From positions 1,159,616 through 1,223,615 of the forward strand of contig JAQFVV010000278.1 of the NCBI GenBank assembly GCA_028023455.1: DNA of 64,000 bases, written 5' to 3'. The notes under the pieces are model-generated. The model saw only the letters and a list, made by a program, of their open reading frames with translations. It ran no database searches and was not told the origin of the DNA. Below are positions 63,020 through 64,000 of this stretch, in pieces (position 1 is the first letter of the stretch; every line of letters starts with the position of its first letter). Position numbers and translations under genes: made by a program. This stretch comes from Epiperipatus broadwayi. Its lineage: Eukaryota; Onychophora; Udeonychophora; Euonychophora; Peripatidae.

Positions 63020-64000
63020 ATTATGTGTTCAGTAGTTTAATAGAATTCTGGAAGGAATCAGCAACTGTCATTTTTAAATGATGATAGATATCACTTTTTT
63101 CAGACTAGAGCTGAGTTTTGTAACTTTCTTCATATGTGGAGATACTCACTTGGGAAGAGATGAATATATAGAGATATAGTTCCCCATGTTAGTGAAGCAG
63201 AAACCAAAATTGTATTTGAATATTTCATAAATTTTCAATAAAACTAAATGAATTCTTTTCTCAATAGCAAATATAACTTGCTATATTGAATTTAACTACA
63301 GAAAGATGAGGCTGACTACATGTTGTTCATGGTAACACTTTCCATTAACAGTTTAGTAATCAGCATTAAGTCCCTGGTTCACATAGCTATCCAATTCATA
63401 GATTATCATCACCATTTTCAAATCAATTTTTTTATAAAATATTTTGTGCAATACCTAAAATTGAATACCTTCAAAATTGTCTTATCTATTTTAATTAATC
63501 ATCTGTAATTACATGTTTTTTTTAACAACAATAACTTTTTAAAAAAATTAAACACAAGAAACAGAGAAGAAAGAAAACAGCTAGAAAATATATTGCTTTT
63601 TCATTTTTGTTTTACAAATTTGAATTCCGTTTGAAACAAATTGCATTTAATATCAATTTTAATAACTTGATAATTTTTTGTTTAATTTTAATTTCAATAA
63701 CATCGATTTGTTTCTTTAACAATCAGCAAATTTCGGTCAATTTTCTTTTCGTTTTAATACAACTATAAGATATTGTTTTATTTATGTACATACTTTTAAA
63801 TCAAAAGACATAAAATAACTAAAAGAAAACATATTGACACATTTTATTTCTCCTATTTTAATTCTATAAAATTATGCGATTAAATTGGATTAGTTTTTGA
63901 ACATTAAGATGTCTAGAAATTTAGGTTAATCCTGGATAATAAGACAAAGAGTAAGTAGTGGTTTGTGTAGAAAAAGTGCATTCATTCCAAAACAAATCTA
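63020..64000. other. AT-rich, nothing recognised
   Basis: No ORF above 62 codons and no repeat structure seen. Confidence 0.5.

Overview
The window is AT-rich animal nuclear DNA without any intact host protein-coding gene that I can support. Features pointing to a repeat-rich invertebrate are: decayed non-LTR retrotransposons (mostly RTE-type, one Jockey/CR1-like), a tRNA-derived SINE with a poly-A tail, a hAT-type MITE with an 8-bp target duplication, part of an LTR retrotransposon, pure (TAA)n arrays over 200 bp long, many fold-back palindromes and one 500-N assembly gap. I cannot name the phylum.

Layout. 1-5043 is a head-to-tail satellite of about 13 units of ~408 bp (family A). 5.4-6.1 kb is a complex palindrome. 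7.0-11.5 kb holds iterated small hairpins, SINEs and a second tRNA-like repeat family. 12.2-13.3 kb is an RTE fragment and 14.1-15.6 kb a Jockey-like LINE between two (TAA)n arrays. After the gap, 16.5-19.3 kb is an LTR element with gag and the integrase tail but no protease/RT. 24.2-26.9 kb combines a (TAA)n array, a three-unit tandem repeat (family B) ending in an inverted half-unit, and a family C palindrome. 28.2 kb is the hAT MITE. 37-56 kb is dominated by RTE remnants in both orientations with nested SINEs, MITEs and family C copies. 62-63 kb has a tandem pair of family C units.

Main result. Each ~408-bp satellite unit contains a sequence that folds by eye as a type I hammerhead self-cleaving ribozyme. 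It has CUGACGA and GAAA core boxes, a 3-bp stem II, a very short stem III, an AUC cleavage triplet and a perfect 6-bp stem I extended by an internal loop and 5 more pairs. The dispersed family C repeats carry an independently diverged hammerhead (GUC triplet, different compensated stem I) at the homologous place; at least two copies look intact. Family B carries a fossil version with stem I and the cleavage triplet kept but the core mutated. A, B and C share further blocks, so they appear to be one superfamily of ~400-460-bp tandem, dispersed and inverted hammerhead repeats, which fits the class called retrozymes. Activity, transcription and circular RNA are inferences; only the sequence and base pairing are seen.

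How parts could work together (inference): hammerheads would cut multimeric transcripts into unit-length RNAs that could be circularised and re-inserted by a retroelement enzyme supplied in trans. Several autonomous-type LINE remnants are present, but none in this window is intact.
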